64,000 nucleotides of DNA from Mesobacillus foraminis. Its GTDB lineage: Bacteria > Bacillota > Bacilli > Bacillales > Cytobacillaceae. The DNA is taken from assembly GCF_004340465.1 (NCBI RefSeq), contig NZ_SLVV01000007.1, positions 331,842 to 395,841 on the forward strand. Reading direction: 5' to 3'. Numbering within the stretch: position 1 is the stretch's first letter; the number at the start of each line of letters is the position of its first letter. Of the stretch, positions 17,718 to 30,006 are shown piece after piece. The translations under genes and the position numbers were made by a program. The notes beneath the pieces are model-generated. The model was given only the letters and a program-made list of their open reading frames with translations, did not search any database and was not told the origin of the DNA.

Positions 17718-19553
17718 ATGAACAGAGAAGAACGACTAGAAAGACAATCGAAAATCCGCAATTTTTCCATTATTGCCCATATAGACCACGGCAAGTCGAC
17801 CCTTGCTGACCGAATTCTTGAGAAAACTAACGCTTTAACCTCGAGGGAAATGAAGGATCAGCTACTGGATTCCATGGATCTGGAACGTGAACGAGGAATT
17901 ACAATTAAGCTGAATTCAGTCCAGCTGATGTATAAGGCGAAGGATGGAGAGATATACACTTTCCATTTAATCGATACGCCTGGACACGTCGACTTTACCT
18001 ACGAGGTATCCCGAAGTCTGGCTGCCTGTGAAGGTGCCATTCTCGTTGTAGATGCAGCCCAGGGAATTGAAGCCCAGACTCTGGCAAACGTTTACCTTGC
18101 CCTGGATAATGACCTGGAAATCCTTCCGGTAATCAATAAGATTGACCTGCCTAGTGCTGATCCAGAGAGGGTAAGAGGAGAAATTGAAGAGGTTATCGGA
18201 CTGGATGCTTCGGAGGCAGTGCTGGCTTCAGCGAAAGCTGGAATCGGAATTGAAGAAATTCTGGAACAGATCGTTGAAAAGGTGCCTGCTCCACAGGGGG
18301 ATCCGGATGGTCCTTTAAAGGCTTTGATTTTTGACTCTCTCTATGATGCATACAGGGGAGTTGTAGCTTACATCAGAGTTGTCGAAGGAACCGTTAAGGC
18401 TGGCGACAAAATTAAAATGATGGCAACCGGCAAAGAATTCGAAGTTACAGAGGTAGGCGTTTTTACTCCTAAAGCTGTTCTGACTGAAGAATTGTCTGTC
18501 GGGGACGTTGGTTTCCTGACTGCTGCCATTAAAAATGTCGGGGACACCCGGGTGGGGGATACAATCACCAATGCCAAGAAGGGGGCAACAGAGCCGCTGC
18601 CAGGTTACCGGAAGCTGAATCCGATGGTTTACTGTGGACTGTATCCGATCGACTCTGCGAAATTCAATGATCTCAGGGAAGCGCTTGAGAAATTGGAATT
18701 AAATGATTCAGCCCTTCAATTCGAGCCAGAAACTTCCCAGGCTCTTGGATTTGGTTTCCGATGTGGATTCCTTGGCCTGCTCCATATGGAAATCATCCAG
18801 GAGCGTATTGAACGTGAATTCAAGATTGATTTAATTACAACTGCTCCGAGTGTTATTTATCATGTCATCATGACTGACGGCAGTGAAATCAGGGTCGATA
18901 ACCCTGCAGATATGCCTGATCCGCAAAAAATTGACCGAATCGAGGAGCCTTATGTTAAGGCAACCATGATGGCGCCAAACGACTATGTAGGGCCAATTAT
19001 GGAGATCTGCCAGCAAAAACGCGGAGTGTTCATTGATATGCAGTATTTGGATGAAACCCGGGTCAGCATCGTTTACGAAATTCCGCTTTCGGAAATCGTT
19101 TATGATTTCTTTGACCAGCTGAAATCAAGTACAAAGGGATATGCTTCCTTTGATTATGAATTGATTGGATATAAGCCATCCAAGCTTGTTAAGATGGATA
19201 TTCTGCTTAATACCGAAAAGGTTGATGCCCTGAGCTTTATCGTGCATAAGGATTTTGCCTACGACCGGGGTAAAATAATTGTTGAAAAGCTTAAAGAATT
19301 GATTCCTAGACAGCAATTCGAGGTGCCTATCCAGGCTGCCATCGGCCAAAAGATTGTTGCCCGTTCTACTATTAAAGCAATGCGTAAAAATGTCCTTGCC
19401 AAATGTTACGGCGGAGATATTTCACGTAAGCGGAAGCTATTGGAAAAACAAAAAGAAGGTAAAAAGCGCATGAAGCAGGTCGGGTCAGTTGAAGTGCCTC
19501 AAGAGGCATTTATGGCAGTTCTTAAGATGGATGACAACACTCCTAAAAAATAA
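17718..19553 (+). CDS. lepA: Elongation factor 4 (LepA)
   Basis: Translational GTPase that acts on ribosomes, proposed to back-translocate or aid assembly. The 611-residue protein shows G1 [10 protein letters not shown]3 DTPGHVDF and G4 NKID, EF-G-like domains II, III and V, and the LepA-specific C-terminal domain ([21 protein letters not shown]). Start ATG follows AGGAGTG. Own promoter and terminator, so a single-gene unit. Confidence 0.98.
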   Translation: MNREERLERQSKIRNFSIIAHIDHGKSTLADRILEKTNALTSREMKDQLLDSMDLERERGITIKLNSVQLMYKAKDGEIYTFHLIDTPGHVDFTYEVSRSLAACEGAILVVDAAQGIEAQTLANVYLALDNDLEILPVINKIDLPSADPERVRGEIEEVIGLDASEAVLASAKAGIGIEEILEQIVEKVPAPQGDPDGPLKALIFDSLYDAYRGVVAYIRVVEGTVKAGDKIKMMATGKEFEVTEVGVFTPKAVLTEELSVGDVGFLTAAIKNVGDTRVGDTITNAKKGATEPLPGYRKLNPMVYCGLYPIDSAKFNDLREALEKLELNDSALQFEPETSQALGFGFRCGFLGLLHMEIIQERIEREFKIDLITTAPSVIYHVIMTDGSEIRVDNPADMPDPQKIDRIEEPYVKATMMAPNDYVGPIMEICQQKRGVFIDMQYLDETRVSIVYEIPLSEIVYDFFDQLKSSTKGYASFDYELIGYKPSKLVKMDILLNTEKVDALSFIVHKDFAYDRGKIIVEKLKELIPRQQFEVPIQAAIGQKIVARSTIKAMRKNVLAKCYGGDISRKRKLLEKQKEGKKRMKQVGSVEVPQEAFMAVLKMDDNTPKK

Positions 19554-19566
19554 AACAGAACAAAGG

Positions 19567-19614
19567 GAGGTTAGACCGGCGTGCAGAAGGTGCAAGCTGT
19601 CTAGCCTCTTTTTT
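19567..19614 (+). terminator. Terminator of lepA
   Basis: GAGGTTAGAC / GTCTAGCCTC stem (one G-U pair) followed by TTTTTT. Confidence 0.85.
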
Positions 19615-19731
19615 CACTAGAGCCAGCAGAGTGACTAAACGTTTAAATAGGGTCCCTGAATTTTGACAGGAAAGATATAAGATATCAAAGATGTAATAAA
19701 TGACAGGCCTTTTTGGATACTGAAGTATCTG

Positions 19732-20904
19732 ATGAGGCAAGAACAGGAAGTGTTAAAATTGATACATGCTGCCTATATCCATATTCCTTTTTGCCATCAT
19801 ATTTGCCATTACTGCGATTTTAATAAGGTATTGATGAACAGGCAGCCGGTAGAGGAGTATCTGGCAAGTCTCGAAACCGAGATGAAGATTACATTGCAGG
19901 AATATAAAAGTAATAAGCTACAATCCATTTTCGTTGGAGGGGGGACACCCACTGCTCTTAACGAAAAGCAGCTGGAATTTCTCGTAACGGCTATTCAGAG
20001 GAATCTCCCGTATGATCAAACGACAGAGTATACATTTGAAGCAAACCCGGGTGATTTATCGATTGAGAAACTGAAGATATTAAAAGATGCAGGTGTGAAT
20101 CGCCTGAGCTTTGGTGTTCAATCCTTTAATGATGATTTGCTGAAGGCAATTGGGAGATCGCATCGGGCTGCTGATGTCTATCAATCCATTGAGTCAGCCC
20201 AGGCAATAGGCTTTAAGAATATCAGCATTGATTTGATCTATAGTCTCCCTGGACAAACAGTGGAAGATTTTAAGGCTACCTTAAAGACCGCACTCGGCTT
20301 TGGACTAGTCCATTATTCAGGCTACTCTTTGATTATTGAGCCAAAAACTGTATTTTATAATTTAATGAATAGAGGAAAGCTTCGGCTTCCAGGGGAAGAG
20401 GCAGAAGCGGAAATGTACGAGGTGTTAATGGAGCAAATGGAGCTTCATGGCTTAAATCAGTATGAAATCAGCAATTTTGCCCTGCAAGGTTATGAAAGCA
20501 GGCATAACTTGACCTATTGGAAAAATGAAGAGTATTTTGGCTTTGGAGCTGGAGCTCACAGTTATGTCGGGGGCCGGCGGCGCTCGAATTTTGGACCGTT
20601 AAAGAAGTATATGGAACCGATAAAGAATGGGGAACTGCCCGTTTTGGATGATCATGAGGTTACATTGCCGGAAAAAATGGAAGAAGAAATGTTCTTGGGC
20701 CTTCGAAAGACCGATGGAGTCGGCATTCGACATTTCACTGACAAATTTGGCTATAATCCTTCGGAATTATTCCGTAAAGAACTCAGTGATTTAACCGCCA
20801 GAAAACTGATTGAGATTCATAATGGCCGTATCATGCTCACCAAAAATGGAAGGCTTTTAGGCAACGAAGTTTTTCAGTCATTTCTGGGAGTATCAAATCA
20901 TTGA
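19732..20904 (+). CDS. hemW: Radical SAM heme chaperone HemW
   Basis: Cytoplasmic radical SAM protein related to HemN but acting as a heme-insertion chaperone. The cluster motif CxxxCxxC is at Cys21, Cys25, Cys28 (counted from ATG 19732), with the extra following Asp-Phe as usual; GGGTPT and GVQSFND follow, and the HemN C-terminal domain is present. The 390-residue call includes a short extension: homologues start close to AAYIHIPFC, and GTG 19750 or TTG 19759 are possible starts with AGGAAG upstream. Its stop overlaps the hrcA promoter. Confidence 0.93.
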   Translation: MRQEQEVLKLIHAAYIHIPFCHHICHYCDFNKVLMNRQPVEEYLASLETEMKITLQEYKSNKLQSIFVGGGTPTALNEKQLEFLVTAIQRNLPYDQTTEYTFEANPGDLSIEKLKILKDAGVNRLSFGVQSFNDDLLKAIGRSHRAADVYQSIESAQAIGFKNISIDLIYSLPGQTVEDFKATLKTALGFGLVHYSGYSLIIEPKTVFYNLMNRGKLRLPGEEAEAEMYEVLMEQMELHGLNQYEISNFALQGYESRHNLTYWKNEEYFGFGAGAHSYVGGRRRSNFGPLKKYMEPIKNGELPVLDDHEVTLPEKMEEEMFLGLRKTDGVGIRHFTDKFGYNPSELFRKELSDLTARKLIEIHNGRIMLTKNGRLLGNEVFQSFLGVSNH

Positions 20905-20927
20905 CATTATCGCCTATTATTGATAAT
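20901..20927 (+). promoter_or_regulatory. Promoter of the hrcA operon
   Basis: TTGACA at 20901-20906 with GATAAT at 20922-20927 (15-base spacer, a little short) just before the CIRCE operator; the -35 overlaps the hemW stop codon. Confidence 0.65.
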
Positions 20928-20939
20928 TTATTATTAGAT

Positions 20940-20966
20940 TTAGCACTCGTTATTGCAGAGTGCTAA
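20940..20966. promoter_or_regulatory. CIRCE operator
   Basis: Perfect TTAGCACTC - 9 bases - GAGTGCTAA, the binding site of the repressor HrcA. It lies in the leader of hrcA, so HrcA represses its own operon, with GroEL as co-factor in relatives. Confidence 0.99.
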
Positions 20967-20981
20967 CAGAGGTGATGAGTG

Positions 20982-22013
20982 TTGTTAACAGACCGGCAAG
21001 TATTAATATTACAGGTAATTGTTGATGACTTTATCCGTACCGCGCAACCGGTCGGTTCCAGAAGCTTGTCGAAGAAAGAAGAAATTTCGTTCAGTTCCGC
21101 AACGATCAGGAATGAAATGGCAGACTTGGAGGAATTGGGTTTTATCGAGAAGACACATACTTCTTCCGGCAGGATCCCATCTGAAAAGGGATATCGATAT
21201 TATGTTGATCATTTATTGCTCCCCCAACAATTGGATTCATCTGACATACTCACGGTGAAATCAATTTTTGCAGAGAGAATTTATGAGCTTGAGAAAATCG
21301 TGCAGAAGTCAGCTAAGATACTTTCGGAGATGACCAGCTACACTTCCATTGTTCTTGGTCCTGCCGTTAAAGATAACAAGCTGAGGAAACTTCAAATTGT
21401 CCCGCTTAACCAGGACACTGCCATTGCAATCATTGTGACTGATACAGGCCATGTTGAGAATAGAATGTTTCATTTTCCCGCAAGTGTTGATCCTGGCGAT
21501 GTGGAAAAAATGGTCAATATCCTTAATGAACGTTTGGCAGGAGTCCCGCTGGTTGACTTGCATGCCAATATTTATAAAGAGGTTGCGGCACTCCTTAGGC
21601 AGCATATAAAGAATTATGATCTGCTACTGGGCACAATCTCTGAAACATTGACGATGCCTGCAAGCGAGAAAGTGTTTTTTGGCGGAAAAACAAATATGCT
21701 GAATCAGCCTGAGTTCAATGACATCGACAAGATCAGAAACCTGATGACGATGATTGAGCATGAGGACGGGATTTCCCGGCTGATCAGAAAGAACCCTAAG
21801 GGGATAAGTGTAAGGATTGGGCGGGAAAACAACAATATAGCCATGGAAAATTGCAGCTTGATTACGGCCAGCTACTCAATGGGGGAAGAAAAGCTCGGAA
21901 CCATTGCCATTCTTGGTCCTACTAGAATGGAATATTCCAGGGTAATATCATTGCTCCAATTTATTAGCACTGATTTGTCCAAGGTTCTGACAGAACTGTA
22001 TCAAAATAAATAG
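20982..22013 (+). CDS. hrcA: Heat-inducible transcription repressor HrcA
   Basis: Represses class I heat-shock genes at CIRCE. The 343 residues include the N-terminal winged helix (residues 1-75: [28 protein letters not shown]) and a GAF-like dimer domain. The ORF can start at GTG 20979, but TTG 20982 has GAGGTGAT at the right distance and gives MLTDRQ, as in homologues. First gene of hrcA-grpE-dnaK; a hairpin at 22030-22058 follows it. Confidence 0.97.
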   Translation: MLTDRQVLILQVIVDDFIRTAQPVGSRSLSKKEEISFSSATIRNEMADLEELGFIEKTHTSSGRIPSEKGYRYYVDHLLLPQQLDSSDILTVKSIFAERIYELEKIVQKSAKILSEMTSYTSIVLGPAVKDNKLRKLQIVPLNQDTAIAIIVTDTGHVENRMFHFPASVDPGDVEKMVNILNERLAGVPLVDLHANIYKEVAALLRQHIKNYDLLLGTISETLTMPASEKVFFGGKTNMLNQPEFNDIDKIRNLMTMIEHEDGISRLIRKNPKGISVRIGRENNNIAMENCSLITASYSMGEEKLGTIAILGPTRMEYSRVISLLQFISTDLSKVLTELYQNK

Positions 22014-22029
22014 GCATGGAAATATTGTT

Positions 22030-22058
22030 AAGGGTGGAACAGCCTGTTCCATCCCCTT
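22030..22058 (+). repeat. Hairpin between hrcA and grpE
   Basis: TGGAACA / TGTTCCA perfect inner stem with GCC loop, plus outer AAGGG / CCCTT with a two-base bulge. No T run follows, so it is probably an mRNA processing or stability element, not a terminator; the dnaK-operon mRNA of B. subtilis is processed near here. Confidence 0.65.
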
Positions 22059-22135
22059 GCTATGTCATTGGCTGAAACAGGCAATTTAAAGACCAGCTTA
22101 AAATAGAAACAGCGCTTTTAAGGGAGGTGAGTTAA

Positions 22136-22711
22136 ATGGAAGAGAAAAACAATCTTGAGCAAGAAATGGATTCGGCTGAGGGAACCCAGCCGGAGGAAGT
22201 GTTTGAAGAGGCGCAGGAGAACGAGGCAGCCGAAGCCGGCGTTGAGGAAGAGAATCAGGCAGAGGCAAGGATTGCCCAGCTTGAAGCCAAGCTGGAGGAA
22301 GCTGAAAACCGCTATTTGCGCCTGCAAGCTGATTTTGACAATTTCCGCCGCCGTTCAAGGCTTGACCTTGAATCAAGCGCAAAATATAGGGCACAAAGCC
22401 TGATCTCTGATTTGTTGCCTGCCATTGATAACTTTGACAGGGCACTTAAGATGGGAGCAGATAATGAACACGCCCAATCCCTATTGCAGGGAATGGAAAT
22501 GGTATACCGAAGCCTTCTTGATGCATTGAAAAAAGAAGGTGCCGAGCCAATCGAGGCTGTCGGGAAGGAGTTCGATCCGAATCTCCACCAGGCCGTCATG
22601 CAGGACAACAATGAAAACTTCGGTTCGAACATTGTCGTCGAAGAGTTCCAAAAAGGCTATATTCTTAAGGACAGGGTCATCCGTCCTTCAATGGTGAAAG
22701 TAAATCAATAA
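22136..22711 (+). CDS. grpE: Nucleotide exchange factor GrpE
   Basis: Releases ADP from DnaK. The 191 residues begin with an acidic disordered region and a long coiled-coil (about 45-95, ending [14 protein letters not shown]), followed by the beta-domain with [12 protein letters not shown] and the [17 protein letters not shown] end. GGGAGGTGAG precedes the ATG. Cotranscribed with dnaK 31 bases downstream. Confidence 0.98.
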   Translation: MEEKNNLEQEMDSAEGTQPEEVFEEAQENEAAEAGVEEENQAEARIAQLEAKLEEAENRYLRLQADFDNFRRRSRLDLESSAKYRAQSLISDLLPAIDNFDRALKMGADNEHAQSLLQGMEMVYRSLLDALKKEGAEPIEAVGKEFDPNLHQAVMQDNNENFGSNIVVEEFQKGYILKDRVIRPSMVKVNQ

Positions 22712-22742
22712 ATCTTACATAGTAATGGGGAGGTAAATATAG

Positions 22743-24575
<1,833 letters not shown>

Positions 24576-24586
24576 GCATCAAAGTA

Positions 24587-24625
24587 AAAGTCAAAGTCAG
24601 GTCTTTCTTGGCTTTGGCTTTTTCT
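24587..24625 (+). terminator. Terminator after dnaK
   Basis: AAAGTCAAAG / CTTTGGCTTT stem (one G-U pair) followed by TTTCTTTG. Confidence 0.75.
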
Positions 24626-24833
24626 TTGAAAAATAACCGGATTTTCAAAGAATATCCATGTCTTTGAAACCAGGGAGCAAATAAAAATTGCACCGTTGCA
24701 CTATGTCAAGGATTGTTATGTCTCTAAACCGGGTTGTATCTGAATTCAGGGAAGCAGATGTATTGAACGGCTGCAACGGTTTGATTCCTTGCTGTAATCA
24801 GAACGTTCAACCGGGTATTCCGCTTTAAAAACA
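24626..24833. other. Untranslated region between dnaK and dnaJ
   Basis: About 210 bases with no ORF, no CIRCE and no clear structure. The octamer TTGAACGG occurs here (about 24763) and again at 24843. Confidence 0.5.
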
Positions 24834-24863
24834 TTGCACTCCTTGAACGGTGAGTGTTAAAAT
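24834..24863 (+). promoter_or_regulatory. Candidate promoter of dnaJ
   Basis: TTGCAC at 24834-24839, 18-base spacer, TAAAAT at 24858-24863, 35 bases before the dnaJ start. The -35 is weak. Confidence 0.5.
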
Positions 24864-24897
24864 AACCTTTATGTGAAAAGAGTCGGGAGTGGTAATC

Positions 24898-26025
24898 ATG
24901 AGTAAACGGGATTACTATGACGTTCTTGGTGTCAACAAAGGGGCATCCAAGGACGAAATAAAAAAAGCCTATCGAAAATTATCAAAGAAATATCATCCGG
25001 ATATCAATAAAGAGGCTGATGCCGATGAAAAGTTTAAAGAAGTAAAAGAAGCCTACGAGGTTCTTAGTGATGATCAGAAGCGGGCCCACTATGATCAATT
25101 TGGCCATACTGACCCTAACCAAGGATTCGGAGGCGGCGGTGACTTTGGAGGCGGCTTTGGCGGCTTCGAAGACATCTTTAATACCTTCTTTGGAGGGGGC
25201 GGAGGCAGAAGACGCGATCCGAATGCTCCAAGGCAGGGGGCCGATCTTCAATATTCCATGACCCTTTCCTTTGAAGAAGCTGTTTTCGGGAAGGAAACCG
25301 ATATTGAGATTCCACGCGAGGAAACGTGTGAAACCTGTAATGGTTCAGGTGCTAAACCTGGCACCAAGGTGGACACATGTAAACATTGTCATGGCAGCGG
25401 CCAATTGAATGTTGAACAGAATACTCCGTTTGGGAGAATTGTCAACCGCCGTGTTTGTTCATACTGTAATGGGACAGGAAAAGAAATTAAAGAAAAATGC
25501 CGCACATGCTCTGGCACAGGCAAAGTAAATAAGCGAAATAAAATCAATGTTAAAATTCCTGCAGGGGTGGATGATGGCCAGCAGTTAAGGGTTGCCGGAA
25601 AAGGGGAGCCTGGAATCAATGGAGGCCCTCCAGGAGATTTGTACATCGTATTCCATATTCGCTCCCATGAGTTCTTTGAGCGTGATGGAGATGATATCTA
25701 TTGCGAAATGCCAATCACATTTGTTCAATCAGCCCTTGGGGATGAGATTGAAGTCCCTACTGTCCACGGGAAAGTAAAATTAAAGATACCAGCAGGAACC
25801 CAGACGGGTACCAGATTCAGGCTGAAGGGCAAGGGCGTTCCGAATGTAAGAGGATATGGAACAGGGGATCAGCACATTATCGTTAAAGTACTGACTCCAA
25901 CAAAGCTGTCAGAGAAACAAAAACAGCTCCTGCGTGAGTTTGCAGATATTAGCGGGCAGGTTCCGCTGGGGGATCATGAAGAAGGTTTTTTCTCAAAAGT
26001 AAAAAGAGCTTTTAAGGGTGAATAG
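24898..26025 (+). CDS. dnaJ: Chaperone protein DnaJ (Hsp40)
   Basis: Co-chaperone that stimulates DnaK and binds unfolded protein. Residues 1-70 are the J domain with His-Pro-Asp at 33-35, then a Gly/Phe-rich linker, then four CxxCxGxG zinc repeats ([32 protein letters not shown]) and the C-terminal substrate domains; 375 residues in total. GTG 24889 is in frame, but GGGAGTGG suits ATG 24898, giving MSKRDYY. Separated by 322 bases from dnaK. Confidence 0.98.
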   Translation: MSKRDYYDVLGVNKGASKDEIKKAYRKLSKKYHPDINKEADADEKFKEVKEAYEVLSDDQKRAHYDQFGHTDPNQGFGGGGDFGGGFGGFEDIFNTFFGGGGGRRRDPNAPRQGADLQYSMTLSFEEAVFGKETDIEIPREETCETCNGSGAKPGTKVDTCKHCHGSGQLNVEQNTPFGRIVNRRVCSYCNGTGKEIKEKCRTCSGTGKVNKRNKINVKIPAGVDDGQQLRVAGKGEPGINGGPPGDLYIVFHIRSHEFFERDGDDIYCEMPITFVQSALGDEIEVPTVHGKVKLKIPAGTQTGTRFRLKGKGVPNVRGYGTGDQHIIVKVLTPTKLSEKQKQLLREFADISGQVPLGDHEEGFFSKVKRAFKGE

Positions 26026-26040
26026 TGAAGGAGCGAGTTT

Positions 26041-26976
26041 ATGAAGTGGTCTGAAATCGGCATTTTAACAACTAATGAAGCCATTGAGCCAATCTCTCAT
26101 ATTTTACATGAAGCAGGGGCAAGCGGGGTCGTCATTGAAGATCCGTTTGAGCTAGTTAAAGAGAGAGAGGACCAGTTCGGAGAAATTTATCAGCTTAATC
26201 CTGACGATTACCCTGAGGAAGGCGTCATTATTAAAGCCTATCTTCCAGTCAACAGCTTCCTTGGCGAAACCGTTGAAGAGATTAAATCGGCTATTAATAA
26301 TTTAATAATCTATAATATCGATATTGGGAAAAACAGGGTTACAATCAGTGAAGTTAATGAAGAAGAATGGGCGACAGCATGGAAAAAGTACTACAATCCA
26401 GTCAAGATATCGGAAAAGTTCACAATTGTTCCCACGTGGGAAGAGTATACTCCTGTTCATAGTGATGAACTGATTATTGAGCTTGATCCGGGCATGGCTT
26501 TCGGTACGGGGACTCACCCAACAACGGTACTCTGCATCCAGGCACTAGAACGAACTGTTAAGAAAGGCGATACAATCGTCGATGTAGGGACTGGTTCCGG
26601 GGTTCTCAGCATCGCCGCAGCAAAACTTGGTGCAGGGGACATTACAGCTCTTGACCTTGATGAAGTAGCTGTAAATGTGGCACGACTAAACGTAAAGCTT
26701 AACAAGGTGCAGGATGCGGTCACAGTTCGCCAAAACAACCTGCTCGATGGAATTGACGGGCGTGCCGATATTGTTGTTGCAAATATTCTTGCCGAGGTAA
26801 TCCTTCGTTTTGTTGATGATGCAAGCAAAATTGTAAAAAAAGACGGATTTTTTATTGCTTCGGGAATCATCCAGCAGAAGAAGGATGAGGTAAGGAATGC
26901 TATAGTTCATTCAGGGTTTAAAATTCAAGAAATCATCACGATGGAAGACTGGGTTGCCATTATTGCCAAGAAATAA
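26041..26976 (+). CDS. prmA: Ribosomal protein L11 methyltransferase
   Basis: Methylates lysines and the N-terminus of ribosomal protein uL11. The 311-residue protein has an N-terminal substrate-recognition domain and a Rossmann SAM domain with [16 protein letters not shown] and VVANILAEV (the NxxA-type motif). GAAGGAG precedes the ATG, 15 bases after dnaJ, so the two are cotranscribed. Confidence 0.96.
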   Translation: MKWSEIGILTTNEAIEPISHILHEAGASGVVIEDPFELVKEREDQFGEIYQLNPDDYPEEGVIIKAYLPVNSFLGETVEEIKSAINNLIIYNIDIGKNRVTISEVNEEEWATAWKKYYNPVKISEKFTIVPTWEEYTPVHSDELIIELDPGMAFGTGTHPTTVLCIQALERTVKKGDTIVDVGTGSGVLSIAAAKLGAGDITALDLDEVAVNVARLNVKLNKVQDAVTVRQNNLLDGIDGRADIVVANILAEVILRFVDDASKIVKKDGFFIASGIIQQKKDEVRNAIVHSGFKIQEIITMEDWVAIIAKK

Positions 26977-26982
26977 GCTTTT

Positions 26983-27021
26983 TGCAGAAAAGGGGTATTT
27001 CTTTGACCCCTTTTTTCTGCA
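26983..27021 (+). terminator. Terminator of dnaJ-prmA
   Basis: TGCAGAAAAGGGGT pairs with ACCCCTTTTTTCTGCA; the T run lies within the 3' arm. Confidence 0.8.
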
Positions 27022-27088
27022 TGGAAGATTTTGATTGTATCAGTAAAAGCAAAGATGATTTCTTTAGAGAAAAAAGGAAGGTGCATTC

Positions 27089-27838
27089 ATGCAGCGTTAT
27101 TTTGTCACCAGGCCCGCCGAGGATGGGAAGTATGAGATACTGGAGGATGATTTCCATCATATCGTCAGAGTCATGAGAATGAAGACGGGCGACCAAATTA
27201 TCTGTGTAAATCCCAATGGGGCCAGTGCCTTATGCGAGATTGCAGAAATTACCTCTGAAAAAGCTGTCGCGAACGTTGTAAAATGGATTGAAGAGTCTTC
27301 TGAACTTCCGGTACGAATGACAATTGCGAGCGGACTGCCTAAAGGGGACAAATTGGAGTGGATCATCCAGAAAGGCACGGAGCTTGGTGCATTTGGGTTT
27401 GTCCCTTTTATTGCAGCCCGTTCTGTTGTCAAATGGGATGAAAAAAAGAGCGTCAAAAAGCTTGAACGCTGGCAAAAAATTGCTAAAGAAGCTGCAGAAC
27501 AATCCCACCGCAGTTCCATTCCGGAGGTTCATGCACCGCTGACCTTTAAGGCATTGCTCAAGATTGCACCGGACTTCCAATATAAATTAATTGCTTATGA
27601 GGAAGAAGCCAGAAAAGGTGAAGCTTCCGCGCTTGCCGATATTTTCGGCCAGGCAAAGCAGAATGAATCCATTCTGTGTGTTTTTGGACCAGAAGGAGGC
27701 TTGACAGAGGGGGAAGTAGACTCCCTAAAAGAGGCAGGGTTTGTTTCATGTGCACTCGGCCCTCGAATACTAAGGACTGAAACGGCTCCGCTTTACACAC
27801 TGTCAGCCGCGTCCTATCATTTTGAATTAATGAGGTGA
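27089..27838 (+). CDS. rsmE: 16S rRNA (uracil-1498-N3)-methyltransferase
   Basis: SPOUT-fold methyltransferase of the small-subunit rRNA. The 249 residues have an N-terminal PUA-like part (QRYFVTRP, DDFHHIVRVMRM) and the C-terminal knot with FGPEGGLTEGEV and LGPRILRTETAPL, which bind SAM. GGAAGGTG precedes the ATG. It overlaps the mtaB ribosome-binding site. Confidence 0.96.
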   Translation: MQRYFVTRPAEDGKYEILEDDFHHIVRVMRMKTGDQIICVNPNGASALCEIAEITSEKAVANVVKWIEESSELPVRMTIASGLPKGDKLEWIIQKGTELGAFGFVPFIAARSVVKWDEKKSVKKLERWQKIAKEAAEQSHRSSIPEVHAPLTFKALLKIAPDFQYKLIAYEEEARKGEASALADIFGQAKQNESILCVFGPEGGLTEGEVDSLKEAGFVSCALGPRILRTETAPLYTLSAASYHFELMR

Positions 27839-27843
27839 ATACT

Positions 27844-29193
27844 ATGCCTACAGTGGCTTTCCATACGCTCGGCTGTAAAGTAAACCATTATGAAACCGAG
27901 GCAATTTGGCAATTATTTAAAGAACAAAATTATGATCGTGTTGAATTTGAATCAACAGCGGATGTATATGTCATAAATACCTGCACAGTCACAAATACCG
28001 GTGATAAAAAAAGCCGCCAGGTCATTCGCCGGGCTGTCCGTAAAAACCCGGATGCCGTTATTTGTGTAACTGGGTGCTATGCACAGACTTCGCCAGCTGA
28101 AATTATGGCCATTCCTGGTGTGGACGTGGTTGTTGGCACTCAGGACAGAGTAAAAATGCTCGACTATATTGAACAGTTTAAAGTAGAACGCCAGCCAATC
28201 AATGGCGTCCGTAATATCATGAAGAATCGTGTCTATGAGGAGCTGGATGTCCCGGCATTTACGGACAGGACGAGGGCTTCCCTTAAAATCCAGGAAGGCT
28301 GCAATAATTTTTGCACCTTTTGTATCATTCCATGGGCACGCGGTCTGATGAGGTCCCGCGATCCGCAGGAAGTAATCCGGCAGGCACAGCAGCTCGTGGA
28401 TGCAGGATACAAAGAGATTGTCCTGACAGGAATTCATACTGGCGGATATGGTGAGGACATGAAGGATTATAATCTTGCATCCTTGCTTTCCGACCTTGAA
28501 GCGAATGTGACAGGATTAAAACGCCTGCGGATTTCTTCAATTGAAGCAAGTCAGATCACTGATGAAGTGATTGATGTCATTGACCGTTCGAACATTATTG
28601 TCCGTCACCTTCATATCCCGCTTCAGTCCGGTTCAGATACCGTTTTAAAACGAATGCGCCGCAAATACACCATGGAATTTTTCGGTGAGCGCTTGAATCG
28701 CCTGAAAGAGGTTCTTCCAGGGCTTGCTGTAACTTCGGACGTGATTGTTGGCTTTCCTGGTGAAACGGAGGAAGAGTTCATGGAGACTTATAACTTTATA
28801 AAAGAGCATAAGTTTTCAGAACTTCACGTATTCCCTTACTCCAAACGAACCGGAACTCCAGCTGCCCGTATGGAAGACCAGATCGATGAAGACGTAAAGA
28901 ACGAACGGGTCCATCGGTTGATTGCCTTATCCGATCAATTGGCCAAGGAGTATGCCTCCCAATTCGAAGGCGAGGTCCTGGAAGTAATTCCGGAAGAACA
29001 GTTCAAGGAGGAAGACGGTCTGTTCGTAGGTTATACTGACAATTACCTTAAAGTGATTCTTCCTGCAACGGAAGATATGATTGGTCAAATTGTTAGAGTG
29101 AAAATTTCTAAAGCAGGATACCCATATAACCAGGGTCAATTTATCCGGGTTCTGGATCAAGAGTCCCTCACTGTTGAAAAAGCAGTCATTTAA
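27844..29193 (+). CDS. mtaB: tRNA ms2t6A37 methylthiotransferase MtaB
   Basis: Adds a methylthio group to t6A37 of tRNA. The 449 residues show the N-terminal UPF0004 domain with cluster Cys (LGCKVNHYET, NTCTVTN, VTGCYAQ), the radical SAM cluster EGCNNFCTFCIIPWARG and the TRAM domain at the end. The frame opens at GTG 27835, but GAGGTGA suits ATG 27844 with 7-base spacing, as in YqeV homologues. Cotranscribed with rsmE. Confidence 0.96.
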   Translation: MPTVAFHTLGCKVNHYETEAIWQLFKEQNYDRVEFESTADVYVINTCTVTNTGDKKSRQVIRRAVRKNPDAVICVTGCYAQTSPAEIMAIPGVDVVVGTQDRVKMLDYIEQFKVERQPINGVRNIMKNRVYEELDVPAFTDRTRASLKIQEGCNNFCTFCIIPWARGLMRSRDPQEVIRQAQQLVDAGYKEIVLTGIHTGGYGEDMKDYNLASLLSDLEANVTGLKRLRISSIEASQITDEVIDVIDRSNIIVRHLHIPLQSGSDTVLKRMRRKYTMEFFGERLNRLKEVLPGLAVTSDVIVGFPGETEEEFMETYNFIKEHKFSELHVFPYSKRTGTPAARMEDQIDEDVKNERVHRLIALSDQLAKEYASQFEGEVLEVIPEEQFKEEDGLFVGYTDNYLKVILPATEDMIGQIVRVKISKAGYPYNQGQFIRVLDQESLTVEKAVI

Positions 29194-29195
29194 TC

Positions 29196-29227
29196 GAAAA
29201 GGAATTGCCTTATGGCAGTTCCTTTTT
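29196..29227 (+). terminator. Terminator of rsmE-mtaB
   Basis: AAAAGGAATTGCC / GGCAGTTCCTTTTT with a TTAT loop. Confidence 0.9.
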
Positions 29228-29298
29228 GCGTATGCTGGGTAAATGGTAAAGGAATGCTAGTAAAGTATTTTAAGTAATCAGTGAAAGGGGAGCCCTGA

Positions 29299-29976
29299 AT
29301 GACAACTCAAAATAACATAGCTGGAATGATTGATCATACCCTGCTGAAGGCAAATGCAACGGAGGAGCAAATCAGGCAATTATGTGAGGAAGCGAAGGAA
29401 TACAGGTTTGCATCGGTATGTGTGAATCCTTGCTGGGTAAAATATTGCAGCAGCATATTAAAGGGCAGCGGTGTAAAAACCTGTACAGTGATTGGTTTTC
29501 CTCTGGGAGCCAATACCTATGAAACAAAAGCGTACGAAACGAAAACTGCGATCGAGCATGGTGCTGAGGAAGTGGACATGGTCATCAACATTGGTGCATT
29601 GAAGAGCGGTGACGATGAACGGGTTGAAAGGGATATACGCGCTGTAACAGAAGCTGCCAAAGGGAAAGCCTTAACAAAGGTTATCATTGAAACAAGCCTG
29701 TTGACGGATGATGAGAAGATTCGTGCGTGCAAGCTTGCAGTTAAAGCAGGTGCAGACTTTGTTAAAACTTCGACTGGGTTTTCAGATGGGGGAGCTACAG
29801 TGGAGGATGTCACCTTAATGAGAAATACGGTTGGACCGGACATAGGGGTAAAGGCTTCAGGAGGAGTGAGAAGTCCCGAGGACGCTAAAAAAATGATTGA
29901 TGCCGGTGCTACCAGGATTGGCGCCAGTTCAGGTGCAGCAATTGTCAATGGTATTGTGGGAGAATCAGATTATTAA
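29299..29976 (+). CDS. deoC: Deoxyribose-phosphate aldolase
   Basis: Cleaves 2-deoxyribose 5-phosphate to glyceraldehyde 3-phosphate and acetaldehyde. A 225-residue class I aldolase: the Schiff-base lysine is Lys156 in DFVKTSTGF, and Asp93 in EVDMVIN and Lys185-type residues in [10 protein letters not shown] complete the site. AAAGGGGAG precedes the ATG. In B. subtilis the gene is elsewhere with nupC and pdp; here it stands alone between mtaB and the Na/Pi transporter. Confidence 0.97.
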   Translation: MTTQNNIAGMIDHTLLKANATEEQIRQLCEEAKEYRFASVCVNPCWVKYCSSILKGSGVKTCTVIGFPLGANTYETKAYETKTAIEHGAEEVDMVINIGALKSGDDERVERDIRAVTEAAKGKALTKVIIETSLLTDDEKIRACKLAVKAGADFVKTSTGFSDGGATVEDVTLMRNTVGPDIGVKASGGVRSPEDAKKMIDAGATRIGASSGAAIVNGIVGESDY

Positions 29977-30006
29977 ACGCAGAGCTTTAACTCTGCGTTT
30001 TTTATT
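29975..30006. terminator. Bidirectional terminator between deoC and the Na/Pi transporter
   Basis: Perfect AAACGCAGAG / CTCTGCGTTT stem, A run before and T run after; overlaps the deoC stop codon and ends at the convergent gene. Confidence 0.9.

Noticed and set aside
22098..22445. Minus-strand frames across grpE
   Set aside because: Low-complexity antisense of the acidic grpE start; grpE itself is certain.
29517..29948. Minus-strand 143-codon frame inside deoC
   Set aside because: Antisense shadow of deoC without ribosome-binding site or known domain.
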